A stretch of 64,000 nt of DNA from Ampelocalamus luodianensis (taxonomy: Eukaryota; Streptophyta; Magnoliopsida; Poales; Poaceae): contig CM070617.1 in NCBI GenBank assembly GCA_036346255.1, forward strand, positions 6,861,501 through 6,925,500. Direction: 5' to 3'. The notes below the pieces were generated by a model. It had not been told where the DNA came from, searched no databases, and was given only the letters and a program-made list of their open reading frames with translations. Both the position numbers and the translations under genes were made by a program. Within the stretch, counting starts at the first letter, position 1, and each line of letters opens with the position of its first letter. Positions 22,020 through 36,417 of the stretch are shown here, piece by piece.

Positions 22020-23090
22020 TTTTGATAAGATAAAATTATATTAAATCCGGTGTCCTATGCACCATCAGAACTTCAACCGCCCCTACTAGTAGCGCAATAT
22101 TTTTGTGAGGTGACGCAGCTAGTAGCACCATTACCATGACATTAGAGCCATGATGCAACCAATAACACCATTACCACACATGACTGCATAAAAGTGCCTA
22201 ATTTAGTCCCAACTTGTGGCTGACCAGGTGAGGATTACCATGCCATGTTGGATTTGTTAATCCTGCTTAAAGCCGACCTTAACTGCTTCTTTTAGACGCA
22301 AATAAAATACTAAGTTCGACGGAGATTGTGACATCCCTAGCCGTCCCTGCAACTGCAAGCTCCAATCCAAGACAAGAAGAACAACCACATCCAAAGTGCC
22401 AAACGAGCTCAATTTTATGGTTGTACCACCTTCTTCTGTCCGTTGAAAAATATGGTTTATACATTTCGGTACTTTAATAACTTTTAATAAACACTCAAAT
22501 GTTTGATGGAACGAACTTGTTAAACTAGTATAAGTGTGTAACGCTGGACCATCGATCCCATCCCATCCATGCTCAATCTCATCCTATCCATGTTCAATCT
22601 CATCCCACCGACTAAACAGACGCTTAGCTACGAATTCAATGTTACCACGCTACCATCATTTGTCGTGAACAACTATTGTATTATAATTTTTAATAAATGG
22701 ATATTATTACTGCACAACAGTCAAAAGAAAACATGACATTTCAACCTTTTGGTCTTCTTTTTTTCTTCCTTCTTTAGTGATGTTTGTTTTGTTTTTTTAG
22801 GACGATAAAACCTTTATTGGAGTATATCACAATCTCCAAAAAGTGAATTGAAAAATGTCAATAAAGCAACCGTGCACGTTTATATACATTAAAAAAAAAA
22901 CCAAAGTGTACATGAGCGTGTGTCGTGCCTGCACCACCGCTCCACATACAAAGTCCATTTTCTTGCATCACCAAAAAAGAGAAAGAAAGAAAAAACACCG
23001 TTTGCTTCTTTTGCCCACCAATTTCTCCTGAAATATGTTTCCCACTACATGTAGTTCCTTCTGCATGAAGAGACGAATGCGGTTTTGCAC
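22017..23090. other. Spacer without recognisable gene
   Basis: AT-rich, with A/T homopolymers near 22740-22890. Short repeats of ATCTCATCC-type appear near 22555-22610. No coding evidence. Confidence 0.5.
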
Positions 23091-23098
23091 ATGTGCGT

Positions 23099-23750
23099 AG
23101 AACCACATGCACTATCTACATCATCCAAAATGCATCGAGATTCGCACACCTCTCCCTCCATCCATTCTACAAAAAAACCCTCTATATCTCTTCCTTCCCC
23201 TCTCCTCACTCTGCTCAGCTTCGGCGGCGGCACGGCTCGAAGCGGCCAGATTCGGCAGCTAGGCCGCACGGGACATCTGGATCCGACAGTCTCGAGGCTC
23301 GGTGGCGTGGCTTGCGACCGACAGTGAAGCTCGGCGGTGTGGCTTGCGGCCGACAGTGAAGCTCGGCGGCGTGGCTTGTGACCGGTAGTGAAGCTCGAGC
23401 AGCGTGGCTCAGTACGGAGGATGACGACGAAGCTTGGCGGTGCGGCTTGGTACGAGGACGATGTCGAAGCTTGATGGCGCGAGGAGGTGGAGCTGGTTCG
23501 TGCGTGGGCTCACGGCAGGGCGGAGCTGGCGGAGCTTGCGGTGCGGCGCTATGGCTTGTTATCGGCGGCATAGTAGGCGAGGAGCGGGAGGACAACCAGC
23601 AGCGTGGCTCGTCGGAGTCGGGAGGGAAGAAGGGAAGTTAGAGAGAGGCAAGGGGAAGGAAAAGAACGAGTGTGTGTTTTTTTTTTGCAAAATGGAGGGG
23701 CGTGAATCTCAACATACTTTGATCAGTGTAGATAGTGCGTGTGGTTCCAT
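23099..23750. mobile_element. Inverted-repeat DNA element with GC-rich core
   Basis: The arm at 23099-23160 is inverted at 23691-23750. Both read, with substitutions, GAACCACATGCACTATCTACA and, further in, GAGATTC and CCTCCA. The interior is GC-rich and holds a 32-bp tandem repeat. Homology may extend outward on the left to about 23080. I found no convincing target duplication. The structure resembles non-autonomous MULE or MITE elements. Open frames inside encode repeat-derived Arg/Pro/Ala-rich sequence only. Confidence 0.65.
23298..23393. repeat. 32-bp tandem repeat, three copies
   Basis: Units start CTCGGTGGCGTGGCTTGCGA and end ACAGTGAAG, at 23298-23329, 23330-23361 and 23362-23393, with a few substitutions between them. 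Confidence 0.9.
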
Positions 23751-23770
23751 ATATATATATATATATATAT
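23749..23770. repeat. AT microsatellite, 11 units
   Basis: Short AT dinucleotide repeat at the outer edge of the right arm of the inverted-repeat element. Confidence 0.95.
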
Positions 23771-25134
23771 GTGTGAAATTGATTTTTCCTAAAAGACCCA
23801 CAGTTTCGGAATATCTCGACAGTCTCACTCATCAGTCATCACGCTACTGGTACCTCATCAGCTTGATCAAGAGCCTACCAAAAAAGGCAAAAAGTATCTC
23901 TCAAACAGGCGATACAACACTGACTACTAATCTACTATACGTAATTAAGTGATGTGACAAATGTTAACTGTACTATACCCAACATCACTCACTTTTTTAT
24001 TAGAAGATAATAGTATTTTGGTAATGTTTCTTCTTCTTACAAATGTCTATTTTTCTTTCAAGAAATCTTCGCTAGGAAGTATTTTCTTTGGAAAGCATGT
24101 GTGTAGTAGTAGTAGTGTCCCTCAATCTTCCATGCTAATGCTAATGTCCAATAGCCTTTACTAAAAGATTTCATTTTATTGCGCTTCCAGAAGATGCTCT
24201 TACACTTATTAACAAGAAAAAGCATATTTTGCACTAGAAACAAAAAGGCAAGTATCCAGTTTCTACACGTAAAAGAAATGGTGCCGAAATACAGAAATGG
24301 ATTCTACATCTCTCTGAAAGACAAAACGAGAGAGAAATGGATAAGCCGGTGACCTCTATTGTAAAAGAGGGGCGTATTTGCAAAATACGACGACTTTCTG
24401 GATGTCTTCCTCGGTAAGGTTCCAGATAAGTCCAATAACTTCTACCTTTTTTCTCTTTCAAAAAGCTCACCTATGCACTTTCGTCAAGTTAATATGTCCT
24501 TTTAACTTATCACCAAACTGTTCTCGGCGCTCCGGGCGGAAGCAAAAATTAGACAAAACAAAAAGGTACACAAATTGTTCAATTAGATCTCATTTACACA
24601 ATAGGTAATAATGTTTTATTAGAAAAAAATAAATCACAAAATGCTTTTTAAACAGTGACGAGTTAATGAAAGCAAACCAATTTGCGAGAACAACAAAGAC
24701 ATGAAAAAATTGAGCTAGTTAAAGATATTGGAATGACTTATTTTGGAGATATAAAGGGCTAAATTACAAAATCTAGTAAAGTCTAATACATTCCCAATAC
24801 GATAAACAAAACAAGTGAAAAAAACCGGCGTCTTCTGCTCCACTTGTCTCTACCGCAGTCCACACACAAAACCGAACCCCCACTGACTACCACGAATCTC
24901 AAAGCGCATCTGACGCCCCGCCCGCCTCCTCCCTCCGCTCTCTCCCCCCTCCCATTCCCATCCATTAAACCGAAAGAGGAAACTGGAGAGAGAGAGAAGA
25001 GGGGAGAGAAACAAAACCCAAATAGGCGCACGCACCAAACCCAACCCCAGAAACACACGCCATCGCCGCCGACCGCGGCGACCACCGCATCCAAATCCTA
25101 GGGCTGGAACTAACCCCTTAGCACCTGGACTCTG
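23771..25134. promoter_or_regulatory. Upstream region of the glycine-rich membrane protein gene
   Basis: AT-rich until about 24830, then a C-rich and GA-rich stretch (24880-25130, including a GAGAGAGAGAGA run near 24986) that has the character of a grass 5' leader. No unambiguous TATA box lies at a suitable distance; a weak GATATAAAG at about 24749 is nearly 390 bp before the ATG. Transcription start not determined. Confidence 0.35.
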
Positions 25135-28100
25135 ATGCGTCCCAGCCCATGGCTTCCCACCCGGCCCCGCCTCCACCTCCATCTCCGCCTCCTCTTGCTG
25201 GTCGTCGGTGTCGCCCTCGGGAGCGCTGGCCCAGGCTGGGGCCGCGGGGCGGAGGCGTCAGATCGGGCGGAGCCGGACCCGTACTCGATCCTGACGTGGC
25301 ACGACTACTCGCCGCCGTCGCCGCCGCCCCCGCCGCCGCCTCCGGAGGCGCCGGCGGCGACCTGCGCCGGGGACCTCCACGGGAAGGGGGACTTCGGCAC
25401 GCGCTGCGAGGTCTCCGAAGAGGTCGAGCTGGGCGGCGACGCCTACATCACCGGCAGAGGCAGCCTCGTGCTCCTCGCCGGCGCTGCCCTGACCTGCGAG
25501 AAGCCCGGGTGCGTCATATCTGCCAACATCTCCGGCGAGGTGCGCCTCGGCCGCGGCGTGCGGGTCGTAGCCGGGAGGGTCTCGCTCGTGGCCACTAACA
25601 TCACAATCGCCGACACGGTCGTTGTGAACACCACCGCGCTCGCCGGCGATCCGCCTGAGCGCACCAGCGGCGTCCCCACGGGGACGCACGGCGACGGCGG
25701 GGGGCACGGCGGCCGCGGTGCCAGCTGCTACGTCAAGGATGGGCAGACGCAGGAGGACTCGTGGGGCGGCGATGCCTACGCGTGGTCAGACCTCGAGCAC
25801 CCGTTTAGCTACGGAAGCAAAGGGGGTTCTACCAGCGTCGAGAAGGATTACAGCGGCGCTGGCGGTGGCATCGTGTGGCTGTTTGCGGAGGACCTGGTAA
25901 TGAATGGTACAGTGCTCGCGGATGGTGGGGATAGCAGTGAGAAGGGCGGGGGTGGCTCTGGGGGGAGCATCTATGTAAAGGCTGCGACTATGTGAGTTTT
26001 TTTTTGTGGAATGTTTTAATTTTCATCTTGCCTCCTTTCTACTAATTGAACTGACATATCAGCATTTAAGCTTTTTAATCAATTAACTTGAAGATTAGAA
26101 AACAGTTTCCCAAATTGGAGACTGCGATGATGACTTTGTAGGTCCTGTTGTTTAGGAACTAGTTGGGATTTAAGATTTAAGAGATGAAGATTGCCCTTCG
26201 CCATTTTTCCATTGATAGATGCCTTACACGCACAGTAAATCATATTTTCATGAACTGAAAGTACATAAAGGAATACTCAGATTTCAAAAGTGCAGTCCGG
26301 TTTGAATTAGTGTTGAAGGTATGCTGTGTTGAGATGCTAATAAACTGAAATTTAGTTTGGTCGAACATGTAGTCAGAATCACAGGCTTGACTACATTACT
26401 TGATCAAGTGGATTTGAGGATTATATTTTGCTCTAAGATCACACATGGATGGATGAGCAGTAGCTAATGACGCAGAGTTAAATTGTGTATGAATCTAGCA
26501 ACTAGCAAGGATTTCATTGTATTGATAATAATGTTCACATTAACGCAAATATACATATTAGGCTTGGTGGAACCTGCTAGACACTAGAACACTGCTATAG
26601 CAGCGAAGAACGACTCGCCGATCTATTGCTGTGCACCTAGCTAGTTTTGCCGGTGGCATTTGAGTTGAAGAATCCCTTGTGTCTTGTAGTTTGTTAGCTT
26701 GATTCTAATGTTATTTTGCTTTGTTGTAAATCTGTTGACTATGTACTTCAGTATTTCAGTTAGCCCTTGCATGTTTTGATTGTTTTCCCTCTCTGATCTT
26801 TTGTTGGCGACAGGCATGGCGCTGGCAAGATAAGTGCTTCTGGAGGCAATGGTTTGGCTGGGGGAGGTGGAGGGCGGGTTTCTATTAACGTTTTCAGTAG
26901 GCATGATGACGCCCAGGTTTTCGCTCATGGTAAATTGCTTGATCTTATGGACATTGATATTTTTGTGCTTATTTAATCATTTAATTCTTAACCTTGTTAT
27001 CTTTTTTCTCTTTTGCAAGAGTTGCTATTACAAAGTTGCAGCCTATATGCTATTACAACCTCGTTGATCTGATGCATACACATATACTCATATTTTTACC
27101 TTATTGCTCTGTTTCTATGTTGCACGTTCTGTTATTGTAGTTTTTGCGCTATATGAAGTTGCCTTTTTCTAAACCCTGCCATATTTGTACTATCCATAGA
27201 GAATTGATATTTACTTTTCCTACTTGTATTCCTGGAATTTAGGTTAGCAACTCTACATTTGCAGGAGACCTGAATGTACTGCACTGTTGTCTCACTCAAA
27301 CATAATATTTGTGTATTAGAAGCATTCTACTGCTCCTTTTGTAAACATAGGGTTGCTTTCCATGTTTTCCCACAATTTTGCGCTAAAAGTGTGGCATACC
27401 ACAACTTTTGTGGCGAGCACATAGTTGGCCCCCCAAGTGTGGCACTATTTGGCAAAAACAATTGTCTATGAGATGTGGGGTATAGTGCTAAGAAAGTGTG
27501 GTGTGCCACAAGTTTGGCAAAGAACCAAAACACTAGCCTAACAAAGTTAAACATGCCAAACTCATGTGTGGCAACGAACCAAACACCCCCTTACTTTTAG
27601 GCCTCAATGTGTTGTGAGTTTTTTTTGGTTGGATTAGTCTAACTTTCTATTGATATATGGACGGAGCTATTGTCTAGACGACTTCGTTGATTTATTTGTG
27701 TTTACAATTAAAGTGCGACACCTTTGTCAGGTGGAAGAAGTTCGGGCTGTCCAGATAATGCAGGAGGTGCTGGAACTCTTTATGAAGCAGTACCTAAGAG
27801 TCTTACTGTTAGCAACAATAACTTGAGTACACAAACGGACACTCTTCTTTTGGAGTTCCCAAATCAGCCACTATGGACAAATGTTTTTGTCAAGAATCAT
27901 GCCAAAGTCGCTGTTCCCTTGCTCTGGAGTCGTGTTCAGGTACGAGGCTTTGCAATGATATCTTGATTAATGCTCCACCAATACGGTGTCTTTAGTACAA
28001 CACTTGCCTATTTATTTTCTTTTTTCTGACACGAATCCATTTAGTGCTACAATCATATATATCCATGTGCTTCAATTCATCTTTAAATTATCTATCCTGT

Positions 28101-31100
28101 ATACTTTCTAAAAAGCCGAATGCATATCTGATTTTGGTATTTATAATCATATGATGTATGATCACGAATACACTACAGCTGGGTATGCTAGTTTACAATC
28201 AAAAGCACTAAGGTCTACTTGCGGCTTTCTCCTCTGGGTGAATATAATGTGAAAACAGTACTTCAAAATTTGAAAATTCAATAATGTGATGGCCATCTTG
28301 AAGTAGTGTTGGTGTACCATGGGGAATTTGTTTGCACTCTTTTGCAATTAAAATTCTTCACATTTCCATGAGACCATGACTTTATGCTACATTTCCTTTA
28401 TGCACATAATGCAGTCGCAGTTCCCTGATAATAAGACAATATCTCTGGATCTTCTTCTTTTGTCTTTAACATAATGCAGTTGCAGTTCCCTGATAATAAG
28501 ACAATATCTCTGGATCATCTTCTTTTGTCTTTAATTGACTCCAAGCTTTCTTTGGAAAGTATTTGAAAATAGTCTGCAACCAATTATTTACAATTTTCAG
28601 GTCCAAGGGCAACTTAGCCTTCTATCTGGTGCTGTTCTAACTTTTGGGTTAACCCGTTATCCATACTCGGAATTTGAACTGATGGCTGAGGAGCTGCTTA
28701 TGAGTGACTCAACAATCAAGGTGATTTTTTTCTTGCTGTTGGTTATTGCTATTTGCTGTCTTCTTGGTGCATCTGTTTTACAGGTGTCAAATCCTATACA
28801 CTAATTTGCACTGTTTTTCAGGTGTTTGGTGCTCTCAGAATGTCTGTCAAGATGCTCCTTATGTGGAACTCCAGAATGTTAATTGATGGTGGTGGAGATT
28901 CAATAGTTGCAACATCTTTACTGGATGCTAGCAATTTGATAGTTCTGAAGGTCCATTGTTGGTCTACTTTCAATGACTGTTATTCTCCTTTGCTGCTTTA
29001 ACTTAATGCATAACAAATTTGCGCATATATTTTCCAGGGATCATCTGTGATACATTCTAATGCTAATCTTGGAGTTCGCGGTCAAGGTCTGCTGAATTTA
29101 TCTGGAGATGGAGACACAATTGAGGCACAACGCCTTATTTTATCACTGTTCTACAGTATACAAGTATGATAGATATCCTTTAGCTAACGTGTTTTGTTTT
29201 CTTTATCCACAACTTTGCTGAAATTATTTGTTTCTAGCTACATGTTGTTTTGCATGTTCATTTTTTAGCACATCACTGCGGGTTCTATTTATACTCAAAG
29301 ACTATGTAATTGTTTTTTTATGTTTGTACTTCTGTCAATTATCTGGTCATGACATTCAGCTTCAGGTGGAAACTTGTCTTTGGTGCAATTTACATTGTTT
29401 TTTATCCAGCATCTTTTGACCTTGAGGAGGTTTCATTCCTAGCCTACCCTAACTTGTTTGGGACCAAAGGCTTTGTTGTTGTTGTTGTATTTAGCCTGTG
29501 TAGTGTTTTTCCTCTTTATTCAACCCAAGATGCTGGATTTAAATAGGTGGCATTTATATAGATGTCCTGATTAAGATGGCTCAAATTTCTCCACTCATTC
29601 AAAGTTGAATCAGAGAATCAATTCTACTTTCGTGATGAGTGCTCTCTGCTGCCTTTGTATGTGTGCGTTATTTTTCTATACTTGTAATTCTAAGTTCTAA
29701 CTACTCCAATTGAATGTTACATAAGTAGCTACATGAGGTACCCATGTTCTGTTTTGCCCTTTTGTAAACTATTGCAAGAACTAATTACGATAATTATTTC
29801 TTTTGTAGGTCGGACCTGGCTCCATTTTACAGGGCCCACTTGTAAATGGAAGTAGCGATGATGTGTAAATACTTCCTCCTTCAACTATTGCATTGAGAAG
29901 TTCTTTTGCCATATTTCCAGTGTTGGAATATTTTTTGTTCGTTAATGAGCTGCTGTGCATCTATTAGGGCCCCAAAGTTGAACTGTGAAGATGAGAGCTG
30001 TCCTGTGGAAATAATTCATCCACCGGAAGATTGCAATCTGAATTCTTCATTGTCATTTACTCTTCAGGTACACTGTTTTTTTGAACTTTCCCATGTGGTG
30101 CTTCTCTGGTTACTTCGCTGGTAAGATGCAAATTATGACCACTTTTCCCTTTAGGTATGTCGTGTTGAAGATATTGATGTCTGGGGTCTTGTACAAGGAA
30201 CTGTAATTCATTTCAATAGGGCAAGAAGTGTCACTGTGCACACATCTGGTACCATCAGCGCCACAGGCCTGGGTAATGTGCCATCTTTCTGTTGTTTGCC
30301 AGAATGTGTTGTTGGCTTGTTCCCTGCAGTTCTAAGTATGGCTTAATGTCTCCTGTGGATCCTTTGAGTACTTCAGCTTTTGTAGATCAGCCACACACTT
30401 GAAAAATACTGTACAAATTTGCAGTGTTGCTTGGCTGCTAGGAGAGTTTATGCTTCTGAAGTCTGAACTTGGGGTCCCTGATGGTGCATACAGTGGGCAC
30501 ACATACTATAATCTTAAAAGCCAGCAATCTTCAACCTATCTTAACACTAATGTTTAACATTCACCTAGTTTGTAAAAAATGTCAAGGTATATTATTTTCA
30601 GTAGCAAATACATGCTATCTTATGTTCCAACCGGATGAGTAAAAACTTATAGCACTCTACAATGCTGAAGATACCCCTCCCTTTTTTTCTCCGTTTTCCG
30701 TTCTGTATGCTATCAGTTTTTTCAGTGGCAAATCCATATAGAACAAATTGCTTAGATTTTCTACCTTTAATCTCAGCTGAGATAAGTTGCTGCAAGTCCC
30801 TTTGCAGGGCATGACAAAAACTGTGTATTTGTTTATTTTCTGTTTTACTTCATTATGCTTAAAAATTTGTGCTTATACTTACAGCAACATATGTTTCAAA
30901 CTATTCTTTCACATTGAGATGATCTTATGTCCGGTGACATGCCTTCTGCAACTTATTGTAGAACTTAAATATCATTTCTTCTGATTTCAGGCTGCCGAAG
31001 TGGAATAGGACGAGGAAGAATGTTAAGTAATGGTGTAAGTGGTGGTGGTGGACATGGTGGTAAAGGGGGAGATGGTTTTTCTGATGTAGGCCATGCTGAG

Positions 31101-34100
31101 GGTGGACCTATATATGGTAATGCTGATTTGCCTTGTGAACTTGGCAGTGGCAGTGGTAATGACACCACAGGGTTTTCCACAGCTGGTGGTGGTATAATAG
31201 GTAACACACATGATCCATGTTTGACCCATATTTATTATTTAGTCATAGGCGCATACTAGATCTTAAGAACATGTCTCTTATCATTGCTGTAACTGCACTC
31301 CAGTGTTGGGCTCATGGGAGTATTCTCTGCCAAGTCTCACGCTCTATGGTACAATAGAATCAAATGGTGGCAGTTCCACTGTTGTTGTAACTAATGCCTT
31401 CATTGGACCTGGTGGTGGTTCTGGGGGTACAATTCTTCTGTTTGTGCACACTTTGTCCCTAGCAAAGAGCTCCATCCTTTCAAGTGTTGGTGGCCTTGGA
31501 AGAGCTGGCAGTGGTGGGGGTGGAGGGGGAAGGATTCACTTCCATTGGTCTAACATTCCTACTGGAGATGAGTATGTTCCTGTTGCAGCTGTTAAAGGAT
31601 CAATACTTGCAAGGTCTGATTTGATCCTTTCTCTAATATTACTTTGAGTATTCTAGTTTTCTGGATGAATTTGCAAGGTGAAGTTACTTTAAATATCTAG
31701 TATTGTTGGCAATTTAGGGCATTACACGTGGTGTTAATAATATTGTGAAATTTCTGTATTTTCAGTTGTTGTAATTTAATCTTGCAGTTCGTGGAATGTT
31801 TTTTTTTTCTATTCATGTCTAGTCAAATTTAATTATGATGCCATTAAGGGATGTTGAGGCCAGGAAAAAGCTGAATTACTAATTCATATTGTATGTTTTG
31901 ATATTTTGGACCTTTAATCAGTAGCAGTGCCAGCCCTATAATCAAGTTTGTAGATTGTCTCATTTTTTTCTGTAGATTTTTTTTTAAAACCTTTTGAATA
32001 TTGAGACTTGGGATTCCCTGCATCTTTCAGAGTTGAACAATATGGAGTATTGATGGCTCTTGTATTAGACTTCTTATTTACTTAAATATCATTGTATAGA
32101 TATTTCAGAAGGAAGAATTTGCAGAAAAGATGCTATTAATTACAGAACTATGTTTAGTCACATCTAACATGCTGAAAAGAACTTTTTGGTGCTTGAGATG
32201 CGGTGCTAGTTGGCACATTTCGAGCTTTCTCAACTTGGAAGCTGCTTAGCTTGATGGTATCTGGTTTATATGGTCAGCTGGTCGCCTCATATTATATACT
32301 CACTTTCGTATGGTTTTTACAGCCCTTGACAGCAATGATGCCTTTGTGATGATAACATGTTACTTCTTCATTAGATGGAAACTCTTCCTTTGTGGAATTC
32401 TCATCATAATATGCAATATCTGAAAGCAAGCATTCTTGTCGGTCTGAAGGCAATATAAAATACTAAAAAACATCATTACTTTAAATAGGGAAATATTTGA
32501 TTCCATCAAATTTGAGACTGATCCATTATGATCAAATTTGAACGTGTTAAAATAAAATTTATGTATTGAAGTACATTGAGTTTATGGAACGCTGATGTGG
32601 AAATGAGTTGTATTTTATTTTATGCATGTTGTGATCAGAATGCTGAGTTGTGATTTGCGTAATGCAATTTAATTTGAATTATGTACAATTTCCTTTCTTC
32701 AATCTTCACCAGTATATTATTGGTACGCTGACTGTATATTCTTGTACAGTGGAGGAATCAGCAAAGGGCAAGGATTTTCTGGTGAGAATGGAACAGTTAC
32801 CGGGAGAGCTTGTCCAAAAGGTCTTTATGGTACATTTTGCAAGGTAACTTATTTATATGTCATAAATGTGATCCACCCTGTGTCTTATTATTTATTTGTA
32901 ACTTGTTGAGCAGTAAAAGTTGATTGGTTCAATTACACATGACAATGTACTCAGTGTTCCGTATCATGATAGTGTTTAATGTCAGTCTCAGTCCATCACC
33001 CCATCTAGCAAGAAAACTGAACAATCACATTTCTAGTTTCTTAGTTCTGGTGGCTGTATGCCTATATCTACTAATGTTCTTGCTACTTAATGTGGTGGTA
33101 TTTCGTGGAAAATGCAGGAATGTCCTTTGGGAACATACAAGAATGTTACTGGATCTTCAAACTCTCTGTGCTTTCCGTGCCCTCCAGATGAACTCCCTCA
33201 CCGTGCTGTATACATAAGTGTCCGAGGTAATTCTTTTTATATATTTTATCGGTGTGATATATAGTGGAAGTGCAACCTAAGCACATTTTTTGTAATTCCT
33301 TTTCTAAATATCTCAGCGACTAGGCATTAGAGTCTGTTGTATTTGGATTTATCTTTTTTTATTGGTAATGTGCAATTTCTTCTCTCATTTCTTTTTGGTT
33401 TTACCCTAGATTGGTTTGAATACTTTTCAGTTCCAAGTTGTTCTAATGATAAGAGGATTCTGTTAGTTTGCTTGAATATTCTAAGCATAGCTTATGTTTG
33501 ACAGGAGGTGCTGCTGAAACTCCATGCCCATACAAATGTGTGTCTGATAGATATCGCATGCCTCATTGTTATACTGCTCTGGAAGAGTTAATATACACTT
33601 TTGGGGGGCCTTGGTTATTTGGCCTACTTCTTTCAGGCCTTCTTGTTTTGTTAGCTCTTGTTTTAAGTGTTGCTCGGATGAAATTTGTTGGTACTGATGA
33701 GTTACCTGGGCCAGCACCAACCCAACAAGGGTCCCAAATCGATCACTCCTTTCCTTTCCTAGAATCACTAAATGAGGTACTTTATACATTGTGCTGCTCC
33801 AACTCATATTTAAGTACCATATGAACATCCTGAATTTTGATAGAAGTTTTGCTATTGTTGCAGGTCTTGGAAACTAATAGGGCTGAAGAATCACATGGGC
33901 ATGTACACAGGATGTATTTCATGGGTCCGAACACATTCAGTGAACCTTGGCATCTCCCACACACCCCACCAGAACAGATTACAGAGATTGTGTATGCATG
34001 CTTGTCCTCAAGTAGACCTAACCACTGCTTAAACAGATTCAACCTTTCTGGTTCTTTTGTTTAGTAGTCCCCCTGTGCTTTGTTGATTTGCTGTTATGAT

Positions 34101-36351
34101 TCAAATATACTCTATCTGTTAGAAGCTCTATCGAAATTAGACAATTGATGTTCTATTTGTGCTGTCTCTACATTTTCAGGTACGAGGATGCGTTTAACCG
34201 ATTTGTCGATGAGATAAATACCCTTGCAGCTTATCAGTGGTGGGAAGGATCAATTTACAGTATCCTCTGTATACTTGCATACCCCTTAGCTTGGTCGTGG
34301 CAACAGTGGCGTAGAAGAAAGAAATTACAAAGACTTCGTGAATTTGTTCGCTCTGAGTATGATCATTCATGCTTACGGTCTTGCCGTTCACGTGCACTTT
34401 ATGAAGGGCTGAAGGTCTGTAACTCTGTATTTCACTATTTCTAAACAGTAAGCTCTAGATGTTTGTGGGATGATACTGTAAGCTTGTCTTCAATCTCTTG
34501 CTTCGCTAGTCGTAAGAATTGTACCATCATCATGATTTTTCTGAGAAAATTGATGTTTTTTAAGTTGCATTCTGAAACTTATTGTTCAGCTTGTAACTGA
34601 TAACAGAGGGTAGGCATACTAAACTACCAGTAATAAAAGTTGTACTCTTCAAGATGTTACGTTGAGTAAATAGCAATAGTTGTTGTCTTGAACATTGATG
34701 TCCATATTATCTATAAACCAGAAACATTGTGCATTAAATTTAGTAATATCAACTGGGGTTAAATTCAAGTCCTAGATATACCATTTGTGAGTGAACCTTA
34801 TATAATTTTTCAGCGTCCTTCACAAGTTTGGACAATTGTAAACTGATTACTCATTTTCTCCTTTCCAAAACTGAAATTTTATCTTTGAGAGTAAAGGGAA
34901 TGGGTTGTGTGTGGCAGTCTGTCATGTTTGGAATTAAGATATTGCCTGTTTTCCCAATCTACAGGTGACTGCAACTCCAGATCTTATGCTGGGATATTTG
35001 GATTTCTTCCTTGGGGGAGATGAGAAAAGGCCTGATCTTCCACCTCGTCTTCGTCAAAGGTTTCCAATGTCCTTGATTTTTGGTGGTGATGGAAGTTACA
35101 TGGCTCCATTTTCACTTCATAGTGACAGTGTGCTCACTAGTCTTATGAGCCAGGTATCTTAAGATATTTCAAACTACAGTACTGGATTGTTCATGTTATG
35201 AAGCTTCTCCTTAAAGCCTCATGTTATATCCATTACAGGCTGTTCCCTCATCGATATGGCACCGTCTTGTAGCTGGATTGAATGCACAATTGCGTTTGGT
35301 TCGACGTGGAAATCTCAAAGTAACATTTCTTCCTGTCCTCAACTGGCTTGAAACTCATGCAAATCCTGCTTTGGGCGTGAATGGTGTCCATGTTGATCTT
35401 GCCTGGTTCCAAGCTACAGCATTAGGGTATTGCCAACTTGGTCTTGTCGTTTATACTGTTGAAGGAGAACCAGTGGCTGCTGAACTTGATGGTAGCCCTA
35501 GAATTAAAATAGAGCAACATTCACTGTGAGTTATTATTTATCTTGGTCCTGAGCATTTGTCATTTTGCTTGTTAATCATCATATATTCCTAATGATTTAT
35601 TGCATCATGCAGGGCGCAGAACATGCTTGCTGATACTCAACTAGACCACTCAAGGGTTAAGGATGCTCTTATGCGCAAAAGGATTACTGGCGGAATTCTC
35701 GATAGTAATAGCTTAAGGACACTTAAAGACAGGAGAGATCTGTTTTACCCGTTTTCTCTTATATTGCACAACACTCGACCAGTTGGACATCAGGTTTTTC
35801 TCAGCCCTCATTTGAACTTATAGAACGATTATGATTGAATTTATGACATTTTGCGCTAATCATAGTTCTGTTGTTCTTAACTGCAGGATCTTGTTGGCTT
35901 GGTAATCTCAATATTGCTTCTTGCGGATTTCAGCTTAGTGTTGCTTACTTTTCTCCAGCTATATTCATACTCTATGGCCGATGTTCTCTTAGTTTTGTTC
36001 GTTCTTCCTCTTGGGATACTGTCACCTTTTCCTGCTGGAATAAATGCTCTTTTTAGCCATGGACCACGGCGGTCAGCAGGCCTTGCTCGTGTATATGCAT
36101 TGTGGAACATCACTTCACTGGTCAATGTTGTAAGCATGCTTTGCCCATCTGCATTTCATTGTTACATGTTTATTTTTCTACGTTGCATTCAAAATCATGG
36201 AGAACTCTGTAGTTAGCATTGGCCACTATTTTTTTTTTCATGGAACTCACTTTGGGGTATCTGATAATCATTATTGGAGTATGCTTAAATTGATAAAAAA
36301 ATATCGTCATATGATTTAAGTGGTATATGAGAAGCAGGAGTACCATACCAT

Positions 36352-36417
<66 letters not shown>

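Noticed and set aside
25258..25707. 149-residue minus-strand frame
   Set aside because: Antisense shadow of exon 1 of the glycine-rich membrane protein gene.
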